Below, in pieces: positions 53,730 to 62,601 of a stretch of DNA of 64,000 bases. The notes below the pieces were generated by a model. That model searched no databases and was not told where the DNA came from. It saw only the letters and a program-made list of their open reading frames with translations. The position numbers were made by a program, and so were the translations under genes. Origin of the DNA: Streptomyces roseirectus (GTDB taxonomy: Bacteria; Actinomycetota; Actinomycetes; Streptomycetales; Streptomycetaceae); contig NZ_CP060828.1 in the NCBI RefSeq assembly GCF_014489635.1, forward strand, positions 62,001 to 126,000. The letters are read 5' to 3'. How positions within the stretch are numbered: position 1 is the stretch's first letter; every line of letters starts with the position of its first letter.

Positions 53730-55574
53730 TCACGGCAGGCGCAGGCGCAGCCGGCAGATCGCGGCGTCCGTCTCCCCGCGCACCGCGTGGGCGACGACCG
53801 CGCCGCGCTGGTTGTGCAGCAGGCGCTGCCACAGCCGTTCCGGCTCCGTCTCCGCGATCAGGACGGTCACCCGCGTCGCGGGCTCGGTGGCGGCGACCGC
53901 ACGCACGTAGGCGGCGATCGGCCGGCCCAGGGAGCGCCGTTCGCAGGTCAGCCGGACCAGCTCCACCCCGGGGTCCCACTCGGCCCAGGACCTCTCCAGG
54001 GCCTGCTGGGCGGCCCGGTCCTCGGGGTCGGGGTGGCAGACGGTCACGGCACGGACCTCGTCGCCGAGGGACGCCGCCGCCGTCAGCGCCTCCGACGTCA
54101 GCCGGGACAGGGCCGAGACGGGGACGATGACCAGCGAGCGCTCACGGTGCGGGGCCGCCGGGATGCGGCCGAGGCCGAGCCGCTGCCCGATCCGGTCGTA
54201 GGCGCGGCGCACGGCGACGAAGGCGGCGACCAGCACCGGCAGCGCGACCACCACCAGCCAGGCGCCGTCGCGGAACTTCTCCAGGGTGACGACGACCGCC
54301 GCCACCCCGGTCAGCACGGCCCCAGCGCCGTTCAGCAGCGCCTTGCCGCGCCGCCCGGGACCCCCTGCGCGTCTCCAGTGCCGGACCATCCCCACCTGGG
54401 CGATCGTGAACCCGACGAAGACCCCGACGGCGAACATCGGCACGAGCGTGTTGGTGTCCGCGCCGGAGAAGACCAGCAGCGCGGCGGAGACCAGCGCGAG
54501 GGCCAGCACCCCGTGCCGGTGCACCTGCCGGTCGGCCTTCAGCGCGAAGACGTGCGGCAGGTAGTTGTCGCGGGCCAGCAGTTTCAGCAGCACCGGCAGG
54601 CCGCCGAAGGACGTGTTCGCCGACAGGGCGAGCAGGACGACCGTCGAGAACTGGATGACGTAGAAGGCCCAGCCGTGCCCGAACGCGGCGTCCGCGAGCT
54701 GCGCGAGGACGGTGACGCCCTGGACCGGCTGGAGGTGGAAGCGGCCGATCAGCACCGACAGCCCGATCAGCATCACCCCGAGGACGGCGCCCAGCGCGAC
54801 CTCCGCCCGCTGGGCCCGCCGCACCCGTGGACGGCGGAAGGACGGCACGGCGTTGGCGATCGCCTCGACGCCCGTCAGCGCGGCGCAGCCGGCGGCGAAC
54901 GCCTTCAGCAACAGCAGGGCGCCGACGGTGCCGGCGTCACCGGCGAGCGCGGAGGCGTGCCCGTGCGCGCTCGCGGTGCTCACCGGGGCGGACCGGAAGA
55001 GACCGACGGCTATGAGGACGAGGACGGAGCCGACGAACACCGCGGTCGGCACGATGAAGACCCTGGCCGACTCGACGACGCCCCGCAGGTTCACCGCGGT
55101 GATCAGCGCGAGGATCCCCAGGCACAGCCACAGGCGGTCGTCGTAGAGGCCCGGGAAGGCGGAGGTGAGGGCGGCGACACCGGCCGTGACCGCGACGGCC
55201 ACGTTCAGGACGTAGTCCAGGACCAGCGAGGCCGCCGCCACCAGGCTCGTGCGCGCGCCCAGCTGCGCCCTGGCGACGGCGTACGAGCCGCCGCCGTCGG
55301 GGAACGCGGCGATCACCTGCCGGTACGACGCGACGAGCACCGCGAGCAGGACGGCGATGGCGAGGGTCACGGGCAGGGTGTAGCCGAGGCCGTGCGCCCC
55401 GGCGGCGGCCAGCACCAGGACGATCGCCTCGGGCCCGTACGCCACCGACGCCATCGCGTCCAGGGACAGGGCGGCCAGCCCCGTGACGGCGGTGAGGCGG
55501 TGCCGCTCACCGGCGTCGTCGGGCGGCTCCCGGTCTGCTGGGGCCGCGCCCGGCTCCGCTGTCAGGACGGACAT
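53730..55574 (-). CDS. APC-superfamily permease, KimA-like (possible potassium importer)
   Basis: 614 residues; ATG at 55574 with GAAGGAG 7 bases upstream. About 12 membrane helices occupy residues about 25-470, starting with LDAMASVAYGPEAIVLVLAA, the first-helix pattern of KimA/YdaO-type transporters; PDGGGSYAVARAQLG follows. A cytosolic domain of about 140 residues ends the protein, with LVIVPVSALSRLTSEALTAA, resembling a universal-stress-like fold. Bacillus KimA is a high-affinity K+ importer. Other APC members carry amino acids, so the substrate is not certain. It does not belong to the sugar-hydrolase set by function. Confidence 0.85.
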   Translation of the reverse strand: MSVLTAEPGAAPADREPPDDAGERHRLTAVTGLAALSLDAMASVAYGPEAIVLVLAAAGAHGLGYTLPVTLAIAVLLAVLVASYRQVIAAFPDGGGSYAVARAQLGARTSLVAAASLVLDYVLNVAVAVTAGVAALTSAFPGLYDDRLWLCLGILALITAVNLRGVVESARVFIVPTAVFVGSVLVLIAVGLFRSAPVSTASAHGHASALAGDAGTVGALLLLKAFAAGCAALTGVEAIANAVPSFRRPRVRRAQRAEVALGAVLGVMLIGLSVLIGRFHLQPVQGVTVLAQLADAAFGHGWAFYVIQFSTVVLLALSANTSFGGLPVLLKLLARDNYLPHVFALKADRQVHRHGVLALALVSAALLVFSGADTNTLVPMFAVGVFVGFTIAQVGMVRHWRRAGGPGRRGKALLNGAGAVLTGVAAVVVTLEKFRDGAWLVVVALPVLVAAFVAVRRAYDRIGQRLGLGRIPAAPHRERSLVIVPVSALSRLTSEALTAAASLGDEVRAVTVCHPDPEDRAAQQALERSWAEWDPGVELVRLTCERRSLGRPIAAYVRAVAATEPATRVTVLIAETEPERLWQRLLHNQRGAVVAHAVRGETDAAICRLRLRLP

Positions 55575-55730
55575 CGGTGTGCTCCTTCTCCCTGGGCCGC
55601 GCACGAGAGCGCGCGGTGCCCCCAGGGTGTGCCCCTCCCCCACCCCGCCCGGCCGTTCTTGGCGGGTTCTTCGCGCCCGGCCGGGCGACTTTGACGGGAC
55701 GTTGACGAGCGGGCGCCCGGCAGCCAGGGG

Positions 55731-57923
55731 TCAGGCGGGCTGCCCCACCTGGATGCCCCGGCCGTTGGTGGCCAGGTACACGACGCCGGGGACGCGCGGG
55801 TCGCCGGTGACGCACTCGCCGATCCAGCCCCACTGGTGCTGGTCGTCGTTGACGCGCCGCCAGGTCTGCCCGGTGTCGTCGGAGCGGTGGACGCCGGTGA
55901 CGCCGTCCACGGTGGCGACCTGGTAGACCGACGGGTAGCCGGAGCCGTCGGGCGCCGCGCCGAAGCCGAGGGTGTAGGAGGCTTCGCAGCCCGCGAGCTT
56001 GGCGAAGGTGCGGCCGCCGTCGGTGGAGCGGTAGAGGCCCTGGGTGCCGGCGCTGAGCCACAGGTCGCCGGAGCGTCCCGGGGCGGCGGCCAGCTTCGTC
56101 GTGGTGTCCCCGGACGGGAGCCCGGTGGCGTGGGCCGTGAACGTCGCGCCCGCGTCGGTGCTGGCGAACAGCGTCCCGGCACCGGTGTCGTAGGCGTAGA
56201 GGAGCCGGGGGTCGACCGGGTCGGCCACCGGGCGGGCGGCGGCGGGGAAGGAGGCGACCTCGGTCCAGGTGGCGCCGTTGTCGGTGGAGCGCTGCGTGGG
56301 GTGCCCCTGGGTGAAGGACCACAGCAGGACGCCGCCGTCGGCGTTGGCGGCGATCGGGCCCGTCGCCTCCTTCGCGAAGGAGGGCTGGGCGGCGAACGGC
56401 TGCCAGGTCTGTCCACCGTCGTTCGAGTAAGCCCCGTTGCCCTGGTCGCCCTCCCCCGTGCGGACCACGTAGGACGGCTTGGCCGGGGCCTGGGAGAGGC
56501 CGGTGGCCGTGGTGAAGACGGGGTTGGTGGCCAGGCCGCCGGACGGGGACGCCGTGAGCTGGTCGTGGTAGAGCGTGCCGATGTCCCGGGAGCCGCTGAG
56601 CAGGTGTGCCTGGCCGTCCGGGGGCGAGATCAGGAAGAGGACGGCCGTCTCCTCCAGGCCGCGGATCTGCGGGGCCCAGTTCTTCAGGTCGCGGGTGCCG
56701 TAGAGGGTGGCGCCGGTGCCGTACACGAGGTGCTGGGAGTCGAACGGGTCGACGGCGACCATCTGGATCCACCAGCCGAACGTCGGCGCGTCCTTGCCCC
56801 ACTTCAGGTAGGGATACTCCGACACGTCGATGGCCGCGGTGTCCTTGAGGGAGGTCCAGGTCCGGCCGCCGTCGGTGGTGCGGAACAGGGTGTCGCCCGA
56901 CGACCAGCGGTTGTTGGTGGTGACGACGACCGTGCCGGTGTGCTGGGGGTCGACGGCCGCCCCGCCGTACCCGAAGCCGTCGGCGCCGCCGGGCGTCACC
57001 GGGGAGACGTCGGTCCAGGTGCCGGTGGTGACGGCCAGTTTGTGGACGCTGCCGTCGGACTGGCCGTTGGGACCGGGAGCGTTCGCGTAGGTCACGTACA
57101 GCTCCATCGCGCGGGCGTCGTACGCGGCACGCATCGGGATCTTCGCCGCCGCTCCCGCGGGCTGTCCGGGGACGGCGTTCCAGGTGGCGCCGTCGCTCGT
57201 GCGGTACAGGGTGACCGCGGCGGCGGTGCCGTCGCCGTCGCCCCAGCCGGCGTACAGGTCGCGGCCGGCGGCGACGAGGAGGGTGACGCCCTGGCCGGTG
57301 GCGCTGGGGGCGGGCGGGAAGCCGGTCGCGCGGGCCCAGGTGGCGCCCCGGTCGGTGGACTTGAGGAGGCCGTCGTGGCGGGTGCCGAGCCACAGGGTGT
57401 CGCTGTCGCGGGGGTCCACGAGGAGGCGTTCGCCGGTGCCCCGGCCGTCCTCGTTGGAGCCGAGTTTCACGGTGAGGTCGGTGCGGGTCCAGGTGGCGCC
57501 CCGGTCGTCGGAGCGCAGGAACGTGCCGTTGCCCGCCCACGACTGGGTGTAGGTGCCGAGGGCCAGGTAGACGCGGTCGGGGTGGGCGGGGTCGATGGCC
57601 ACGGACTCGACGCCGAGGAGGTTCTGGTCGGCCTGGCTCGCCCAGTCAAGGAGCGGGATCCAGCGTGCGGCGGCGTCGTCCCAGCGGTAGGCGCCGCCCA
57701 TGTCGGTCCGGGCGTACGCCAGGCCCTGGACGGCGGGGTGGAACACGACCCCCGTGACGAAGCCGGTGCCGCCGATGACGGCGTTGCGCCAGGTGTACGG
57801 GAGCGGGGCGGCGGTGTTCTCCGCCGCCGTGGAGCGGCCCTGGAGGGAGGGCAGCGCGACGGACGCGGCGGTGACGGCCGTGCCGGCGAGGACGGTACGG
57901 CGGCTCAGGTCGGACGCATGCAT
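55731..57923 (-). CDS. Secreted GH74 xyloglucanase
   Basis: 730 residues. The ATG at 57923 has AGAGG 7 bases upstream. The N-terminus MHASDLSRRTVLAGTAVTAA is a Tat-type signal (SRRTVL). Two seven-bladed beta-propellers follow, seen as repeated DDRGATW, TDGGRTW, NDGGQTW and DDTGQTW turns. A catalytic Asp is expected in RTDMGGAYRWD (near 73). GH74 enzymes cut the glucan backbone of xyloglucan. No carbohydrate-binding module is present. It is divergent from the GH16 gene, across a region with an imperfect dyad. Confidence 0.93.
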   Translation of the reverse strand: MHASDLSRRTVLAGTAVTAASVALPSLQGRSTAAENTAAPLPYTWRNAVIGGTGFVTGVVFHPAVQGLAYARTDMGGAYRWDDAAARWIPLLDWASQADQNLLGVESVAIDPAHPDRVYLALGTYTQSWAGNGTFLRSDDRGATWTRTDLTVKLGSNEDGRGTGERLLVDPRDSDTLWLGTRHDGLLKSTDRGATWARATGFPPAPSATGQGVTLLVAAGRDLYAGWGDGDGTAAAVTLYRTSDGATWNAVPGQPAGAAAKIPMRAAYDARAMELYVTYANAPGPNGQSDGSVHKLAVTTGTWTDVSPVTPGGADGFGYGGAAVDPQHTGTVVVTTNNRWSSGDTLFRTTDGGRTWTSLKDTAAIDVSEYPYLKWGKDAPTFGWWIQMVAVDPFDSQHLVYGTGATLYGTRDLKNWAPQIRGLEETAVLFLISPPDGQAHLLSGSRDIGTLYHDQLTASPSGGLATNPVFTTATGLSQAPAKPSYVVRTGEGDQGNGAYSNDGGQTWQPFAAQPSFAKEATGPIAANADGGVLLWSFTQGHPTQRSTDNGATWTEVASFPAAARPVADPVDPRLLYAYDTGAGTLFASTDAGATFTAHATGLPSGDTTTKLAAAPGRSGDLWLSAGTQGLYRSTDGGRTFAKLAGCEASYTLGFGAAPDGSGYPSVYQVATVDGVTGVHRSDDTGQTWRRVNDDQHQWGWIGECVTGDPRVPGVVYLATNGRGIQVGQPA

Positions 57924-57991
57924 GACGGACCTCTGTCTGGAGCTGAGGGGACGCGGAGGGGGTGAATCGCACAAAGGCGGTCACCGCACGT

Positions 57992-58009
57992 CATTTTGCA
58001 TGCGCAATG
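57992..58009. promoter_or_regulatory. Imperfect dyad in the GH74 / GH16 divergent region
   Basis: CATTTTGCATGCGCAATG has outer arms CATT/AATG and a central GCATGC palindrome; two inner base pairs do not match. It lies about 70 bases from the GH74 start. It is unlike the TTCGAA elements of the xylan genes. Confidence 0.35.
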
Positions 58010-58109
58010 AGTAGTCGAATGCTTTTGCGGTCCGAAGAGAATTCGTGTCCGGGGCCGGATCCTGCGGCCTTCAATTCCCAAAGCCATCCCATGATCCATG
58101 TCGGATGTC

Positions 58110-58138
58110 TTGTCAAAGGTTGAACGGAGCCATACATT
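58110..58138 (+). promoter_or_regulatory. Predicted promoter of the GH16 gene
   Basis: TTGTCA (58110-58115) and TACATT (58133-58138) are 17 bases apart, about 60 bases before the start. The leader holds a hairpin (GGAGCGA 58149-58155 with TCGCTCC 58160-58166). Confidence 0.5.
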
Positions 58139-58199
58139 CCGGCGACAAGGAGCGAGCGATCGCTCCCACCCCCACTGTCATCCGAGCAACGGAGCCGTG

Positions 58200-58925
58200 A
58201 TGTCGTCTGCCCTTCTCCGACCAGGACGCCTGATAGTGGTCGCCCTGGCGACGCTTTGCCTGCTCGTCCTGGGACGTCCCCCCGCCGAAGCCGCGTCCTG
58301 GGGAGCACCCCAGACCGTCAACTCCTGGAACACCGTCAGCGGACGGTGGACGGCCAACAACGAGCTGGAGACCTACACGCCCGACTGCGTGTGGTACGAG
58401 GGCGGCACCCTCGTCATCAAGACCTACAAGTCCGGCGGCACGTACTACTCGGGCCGGGTGGAGTCCAAGGCGCTCTACGGCTACGGCACCTACAGCTTCA
58501 CCGCGAACATGCCCAGCGGCCGGGGCCTGCTGCCCGCGGTGTGGGCGGCCTACCTGAATCCGTGGCTGCCCGAGTTCGACGCCGCCGAGATCGTCGGCCA
58601 GAACCCCGGCACCGTGTACCAGACCTTCCACGACCCGAACAACGCCCAGACCCAGTTCTCGAAGACGCACTCCACGGGCTGGACCAACACGTTCCACCGG
58701 TACTCGTTCACCTGGTGGCCCGACCACATCGACTTCGCCGTGGACGGCACCGTCACCGGCACCAAGTGGTACACCACCGCCCCGGGCGTCGGGATGCGCT
58801 TCATCGTCAACACCGCGGTCGGCGGCGACTGGCCGGGCAACCCCGACGCGTCGACCTGGGCCACGTCGGACGGCGCGAGGTACCTCAAGGTCTCCTCGAT
58901 CACCTACACCCCCTACAACCCGTGA
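58200..58925 (+). CDS. Secreted glycoside hydrolase family 16 (endo-beta-glucanase type)
   Basis: 241 residues; ATG with GGAG 5-6 bases upstream. Signal peptide ends near residue 32 (PPAEA). The GH16 jelly-roll has the catalytic stretch LPEFDAAEIVG near 120-130: nucleophile Glu, assisting Asp and acid/base Glu as E-F-D-A-A-E, a variant of the usual E-I-D-x-x-E. GTYSFTANMPSGRGLLPAVW and HRYSFTWWPDHIDFAVDG are standard GH16 strands. The substrate could be beta-1,3-, beta-1,3-1,4-glucan or a related polymer. It is divergent from the xyloglucanase gene and convergent with the NPP1-like gene. Confidence 0.9.
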   Translation: MSSALLRPGRLIVVALATLCLLVLGRPPAEAASWGAPQTVNSWNTVSGRWTANNELETYTPDCVWYEGGTLVIKTYKSGGTYYSGRVESKALYGYGTYSFTANMPSGRGLLPAVWAAYLNPWLPEFDAAEIVGQNPGTVYQTFHDPNNAQTQFSKTHSTGWTNTFHRYSFTWWPDHIDFAVDGTVTGTKWYTTAPGVGMRFIVNTAVGGDWPGNPDASTWATSDGARYLKVSSITYTPYNP

Positions 58926-58930
58926 CCGAC

Positions 58931-58967
58931 GGCCCGCCGCCCCCGGCACGACAGGGGGCGGCGGGCC
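58931..58967. terminator. Bidirectional terminator between GH16 and NPP1-like genes
   Basis: A 14-bp perfect stem, GGCCCGCCGCCCCC (58931-58944) with 58954-58967, with a 9-base loop, lies between two convergent stops. Confidence 0.78.
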
Positions 58968-58977
58968 TGGGCGGGGG

Positions 58978-59778
58978 TCAGAACGCGGGGATCGCGCTCG
59001 CGGCCCTGGAGTCGGCCTCCCGGGCCTTGTTGATGTTGCTCTGGAGGTTGCCGGTCAGCGGGAAGTTGGCGCGGCCCCACTGGGAGTTCCACAGGGCGTT
59101 GCGCGGGGCGTCGGCCATCCGCTCCATGGTGACCAGCGCCGGTTCGTCCCAGCCGCCGTTGCCCCACGCCTCCGGTCTCTCGCCCCACTTCGCGAAGCGG
59201 AAGGCGTGGGTGCTCGCGCCGTCCTTGTGGTAGACGATCTCGACGCGGTTGCCGTTCATCGGCACCTCGTTGATCGGGTGGGTGCTGTAGCCGCCGTGCC
59301 GGGAGGCGGCGAGGAACGCGGGACGCTCCTGGCCCTGCTTCTGGAAGACCACGACGGACTCCCAGTCGTTGCGGTGCCCGAAGGCGTCGGCGCCGTTGAG
59401 GGTCTGGTCCTTCTCGAAGTAGAGCGCGTAGACGTAGGCGCACCAGCCGTTCTTGCACCATCCCTGGGAGTAGGTGTTGGCCCGGCCCAGGTGGTTGTCG
59501 CGGCAGTCGCCGGTGATCGGCCCGGTGGGCTTGAGACCGCCGTTGAGGTTCCCGTTCGCGTCGACCGCGGCGGCGGGGAAGCAACTGTCGGTGTCGTAGT
59601 CGAACAGCGGCATGTACTTCTGCTGGAACGTGTCCGCGTTCCACGGCAGCGGGGTCAGGATCGCCGCGTCGGCGCTGCCCGCCAGGCCGGCGGTCAGGGC
59701 GAGGACGCTGCCCGCGACGAGCGCGGCCCTGCCCAGGCGTGCCGTTCCCCTGCTCTTCTTCTTCGCTGTCTGTGCCAT
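58978..59778 (-). CDS. Secreted NPP1 / Nep1-like (necrosis-inducing) family protein
   Basis: 266 residues from the ATG at 59778 (MAQTAKKKSRG), with GGAG 9 bases upstream; the frame could start three codons earlier. Signal peptide to about residue 38 (SADA). The family hallmark GHRHDWE appears as GHRNDWESVVVF near 137-148: the second His is Asn. Other family parts: NTYSQGWCKNGWCAYVYALY with a close Cys pair, and RVEIVYHKDGASTHAFRF. Nep1-like proteins of plant pathogens lyse plant membranes; saprophytic actinomycetes also have them, with unknown roles. Neighbouring plant-wall enzymes fit a plant-debris lifestyle. Confidence 0.88.
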   Translation of the reverse strand: MAQTAKKKSRGTARLGRAALVAGSVLALTAGLAGSADAAILTPLPWNADTFQQKYMPLFDYDTDSCFPAAAVDANGNLNGGLKPTGPITGDCRDNHLGRANTYSQGWCKNGWCAYVYALYFEKDQTLNGADAFGHRNDWESVVVFQKQGQERPAFLAASRHGGYSTHPINEVPMNGNRVEIVYHKDGASTHAFRFAKWGERPEAWGNGGWDEPALVTMERMADAPRNALWNSQWGRANFPLTGNLQSNINKAREADSRAASAIPAF

Positions 59779-59898
59779 GCGGACCATCTCCAGTCGCTCG
59801 GTCTGCCGGGATCCCGGCGGGGCAGGACCCAGACTGGAGACCGCGCGATTGATCAGCAGGCCCCTTCGGTCAGGTAAATCAACACCCGGCCGGGGAAA

Positions 59899-61263
59899 TC
59901 AATGCGCCGCCGGGGCCGGGGTGCTCAGGAAGTCCCTGCGCAGTGGCATGCCGGAGCGGCCGTCGGTGCCGGTCCTGACCGCCAGCACCTGGTTGACGCC
60001 CATCGTGTTGGTCTCGAACCCGACCGCCGAGGCGGCCATGTAGAGGCGCCACACCCTCGCCCGCGCGGGCGAGGTCAGCGCGACGGCCTCGTCCCAGCGG
60101 GCTTCGAGGTTGGCGACCCACTCGCGCAGGGTGAGGGCGTAGTGCTCGCGCAGGGACTCGACGTCGCGCACCTCGAAGCCGGCCTCCTCCAGGAGGGACA
60201 CGGTGGAGCCGACGGGGGCGAGTTCGCCGTCCGGGAAGACGTACCGGTCGATGAAGGGGTCCATGCGGTAGGTGTCCTCGTCGCGCACGGGGCGGCGCGC
60301 GATCTGGTGGTTGAGCAGCCGTCCGCCGGGCTTCAGGAGCCGGTGCAGGATGTGCGCGTACTCCCGGTACCGTGCGCCGCCCACGTGTTCGGCCATGCCG
60401 ATGGAGGAGATCGCGTCGAAGGGGGCGTCGTCGATCTGCCGGTAGTCCTGGACCCTGATCTCCACCCGGTGATCGAGACCGGCGGCGGCGACCCGCTCGC
60501 GTGCCGCCGTCGCCTGTTCGACGGAGAGGGTGACGCCGACGACCTGGACGCCGTAGTGCTCGGCGGCGTGCAGGGCCATCGAGCCCCAGCCGCAGCCCAC
60601 GTCCAGCAGTCGCTGTCCCTCGCGCAGGGCGAGCTTGCGGCAGACCAGGTCCAGCTTGGCTTCCTGCGCCCGCTCCAGGGTGTCGCCGGAGCCGGAACCG
60701 GAGCCGCTGGTGTGCGGGGCGCTCTGCCAGTAGGCGCAGGAGTAGACGAGGGACGGGCCCAGCATCAGGGCGTAGAAGTCGTTGCCGGCGTCGTAGTGGT
60801 GGCTGATGGCCTCTTTGTCGCGGCGGAGGCTGTGCGCGGGGCCGCGACGGCGCACCACTTCTTCGGCGGGCGGCGCCGGCGGGAGCCCGGGACCCGCGAG
60901 GGAGAGGGTCCGGCCGACGGTGCGCAGGCCGCCGGGTGCGGTCAGGACGCCGAGCGCCCTGCGGAGCGTGGCCGTGCGGCCGGCGGGCTCGTCGCGTTCC
61001 CAGACCAGGGCCGCGACGCGTTTCAGCAGTTCGTAGAGGTCGCCGTCGACGTCGAGGTCCCCGGCGACCCAGGCGCGGGCCAGGCCCAGCTCGCCGGGGC
61101 GCCACAGCAGGCGGCGCAGGGCCTCGCGGTCGCGCAGGACGAACGCGGGCCCGTCTGCGGGGCCGGCCGTGCTGCCGTCCCAGAGGCGGATCCCCACGGG
61201 CAGGGGGACGCCCAGCACCTGTTCGCTGAAGCGGGCCAGAATCGCCGCGGCCGGCTCGGCCAT
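59899..61263 (-). CDS. Cyclopropane-fatty-acyl-phospholipid synthase-like SAM methyltransferase
   Basis: 454 residues; ATG with GAGAGGA 5 bases upstream. The SAM-binding motif is LLDVGCGWGSMALHAAEHYG near 218-237; HYDAGNDFYALMLGPSLVYS near 156-175 and MAEHVGG (near 295) are CFA-synthase signatures. The family transfers a methylene or methyl group from SAM to an unsaturated membrane fatty acid; some actinomycete members make branched or methylated lipids instead. It acts at the membrane surface. A TetR gene lies upstream on the same strand with a CTTGA-N4-TCAAG dyad between. Confidence 0.9.
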   Translation of the reverse strand: MAEPAAAILARFSEQVLGVPLPVGIRLWDGSTAGPADGPAFVLRDREALRRLLWRPGELGLARAWVAGDLDVDGDLYELLKRVAALVWERDEPAGRTATLRRALGVLTAPGGLRTVGRTLSLAGPGLPPAPPAEEVVRRRGPAHSLRRDKEAISHHYDAGNDFYALMLGPSLVYSCAYWQSAPHTSGSGSGSGDTLERAQEAKLDLVCRKLALREGQRLLDVGCGWGSMALHAAEHYGVQVVGVTLSVEQATAARERVAAAGLDHRVEIRVQDYRQIDDAPFDAISSIGMAEHVGGARYREYAHILHRLLKPGGRLLNHQIARRPVRDEDTYRMDPFIDRYVFPDGELAPVGSTVSLLEEAGFEVRDVESLREHYALTLREWVANLEARWDEAVALTSPARARVWRLYMAASAVGFETNTMGVNQVLAVRTGTDGRSGMPLRRDFLSTPAPAAH

Positions 61264-61377
61264 GGGAGTCCTCTCAGGTCGGCGCCGGGGACCCGCCCGT
61301 TCCGTCCCGTGCCGTGGCAGGGCCCGGCGCGGACCGGCGCGGGCGGCGGCCTGCGCGGTACGTACAGGCGGATGCTA

Positions 61378-61391
61378 CTTGAAACCTCAAG
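61378..61391. promoter_or_regulatory. Dyad CTTGAAACCTCAAG between TetR and CFA-like genes
   Basis: CTTGA (61378-61382) and TCAAG (61387-61391) form an inverted repeat about 115 bases before the methyltransferase start. A related CTTGAGCAAG stands at 62044-62053 upstream of the TetR gene. A shared operator is possible but the match is short. Confidence 0.35.
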
Positions 61392-61430
61392 CTGCTTCTC
61401 GCCGGGCCCGGACCGTACCGCCGTGCGGCG

Positions 61431-62018
61431 TCAGGCCATCGCCAGGACGGCCGCGATCAGGGCCCGCAGACAGACGCGCTCCGCTTCCTCGTCCGGCAGG
61501 GACAGGTGCTGCATCGTCAGTCCGTCGAAGCCGGCCAGGAAGAACCGCGCGATCATCTCGGCGGGCTGCGCGAGCCGACGGCCGGCGCGTTCGGCGGCGC
61601 CTTCGACCAGCTGTGTCGTCACCGTCAGGACCTCGCTGTAGTGGCTCTGCAGCGCCTCCTTCAGCAGTGGGGTGCGCAGGGCGAACATGCTCAGCTCGGT
61701 GAGGAGCTGGTGGGTCTCGGGCTGGTCGAGCACGGTGCGCCAGAATTCCTCGGCCAGCGTGCCGACGGTCTCCTCGAAGCTCGCGTCGGCGGGCGCGGCC
61801 CGCGTCACCTGGTCGACGAGGTCCCGCGTGAGCTGTTCCATGACGGCCCGGTACAGCTCCTCCTTCGTGCCGAAGGTGTAGTGCACGGTCGCCTGCGCCA
61901 CGCCGAGTTCGGCGGCGATGGCGCGGGTGCTGCCGGCGGCGACGCCCTCCCGGGCCATGAGGGAGATGGCCGCCTTGATGAGCTGGGGGCGGCGCTCGGC
62001 CGCGGATACGTGAGCCAT
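61431..62018 (-). CDS. TetR-family transcriptional regulator
   Basis: 195 residues. Helix-turn-helix near 27-50: STRAIAAELGVAQATVHYTF then GTKEELYRAV. The C-terminal domain (about 75-190) is of the usual all-helical TetR type. Its start at 62018 begins MAHVSAAERRPQLIKAAISL. It lies between the SRPBCC gene (79 bases upstream, with a hairpin between) and the CFA-like gene. The likely targets are itself, the methyltransferase or the amine oxidase pair; the ligand is unknown. Confidence 0.92.
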   Translation of the reverse strand: MAHVSAAERRPQLIKAAISLMAREGVAAGSTRAIAAELGVAQATVHYTFGTKEELYRAVMEQLTRDLVDQVTRAAPADASFEETVGTLAEEFWRTVLDQPETHQLLTELSMFALRTPLLKEALQSHYSEVLTVTTQLVEGAAERAGRRLAQPAEMIARFFLAGFDGLTMQHLSLPDEEAERVCLRALIAAVLAMA

Positions 62019-62068
62019 GCCGGGATCCTAACCGACTCAGTCTCTTGAGCAAGTCGTTCGACAACAAG

Positions 62069-62095
62069 GGCGGGGCCCCGGTCCGGGGCCCCGCC
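62069..62095 (-). terminator. Hairpin after the SRPBCC gene
   Basis: GGCGGGGCCCC (62069-62079) pairs with 62085-62095 across a 5-base loop, 2 bases after the SRPBCC stop and before the TetR gene. Confidence 0.7.
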
Positions 62096-62097
62096 GG

Positions 62098-62580
62098 TCA
62101 GGAGGCGGTCCTCGACGCCTCGGAGCGCAGCAGGGTGTCGAGGTTGGCCATGGACCTGCGCATCCCGGCGCGCATCGCGGGCTGCTGGATGGAGTCGAGG
62201 AGCATGCCCAGCGGTCCGAGGCCGATGACGTACTCGACCTGGTACAGCATCTCGGTCATCTCCCGGCCGTCGCGCTGGAGCGGGTGGAACTCGAAGGTGT
62301 TGACGACGTCCTGGAGCGGGGCGAATCCGGTGCCGGTGTCGACGCGGCGCCGGAAGGGCTCGATCTCCCGGACGGTCCACACCGAGTCGGTCCTGAGCGG
62401 GCCGACGGTGCGGTTGCGCTCGGCGTAGGTCTTGCCGACGGTGGCGATGCCGTGGTGGTCGGTGACCTCGATGGCGCCGGCGACCCACTCGGCGTACCGG
62501 TCGGTGCGGGCGACGACGTCCCACACGCGCCCGAGGGGGGCGTCGATGACGGCGGTCTCGGCGACGAGGAAACGGTTCAT
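62098..62580 (-). CDS. SRPBCC-family (polyketide cyclase / START-like) protein
   Basis: 160 residues. The START-like beta-alpha-beta pattern is evident: MNRFLVAETAVIDAPLGRVW, then WVAGAIEVTD, RTDSVWTVREIEPF, and a C-terminal helix (MRAGMRRSMANLDTLLRSEA). The family binds hydrophobic ligands in a deep pocket; members include cyclases, dehydratases and carriers. It follows the amine oxidase by 21 bases, so they are probably co-transcribed and may act on the same compound. No catalytic residues are assigned. Confidence 0.88.
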   Translation of the reverse strand: MNRFLVAETAVIDAPLGRVWDVVARTDRYAEWVAGAIEVTDHHGIATVGKTYAERNRTVGPLRTDSVWTVREIEPFRRRVDTGTGFAPLQDVVNTFEFHPLQRDGREMTEMLYQVEYVIGLGPLGMLLDSIQQPAMRAGMRRSMANLDTLLRSEASRTAS

Positions 62581-62601
62581 GGCGGGGTTCCTTAACTGGT
62601 G

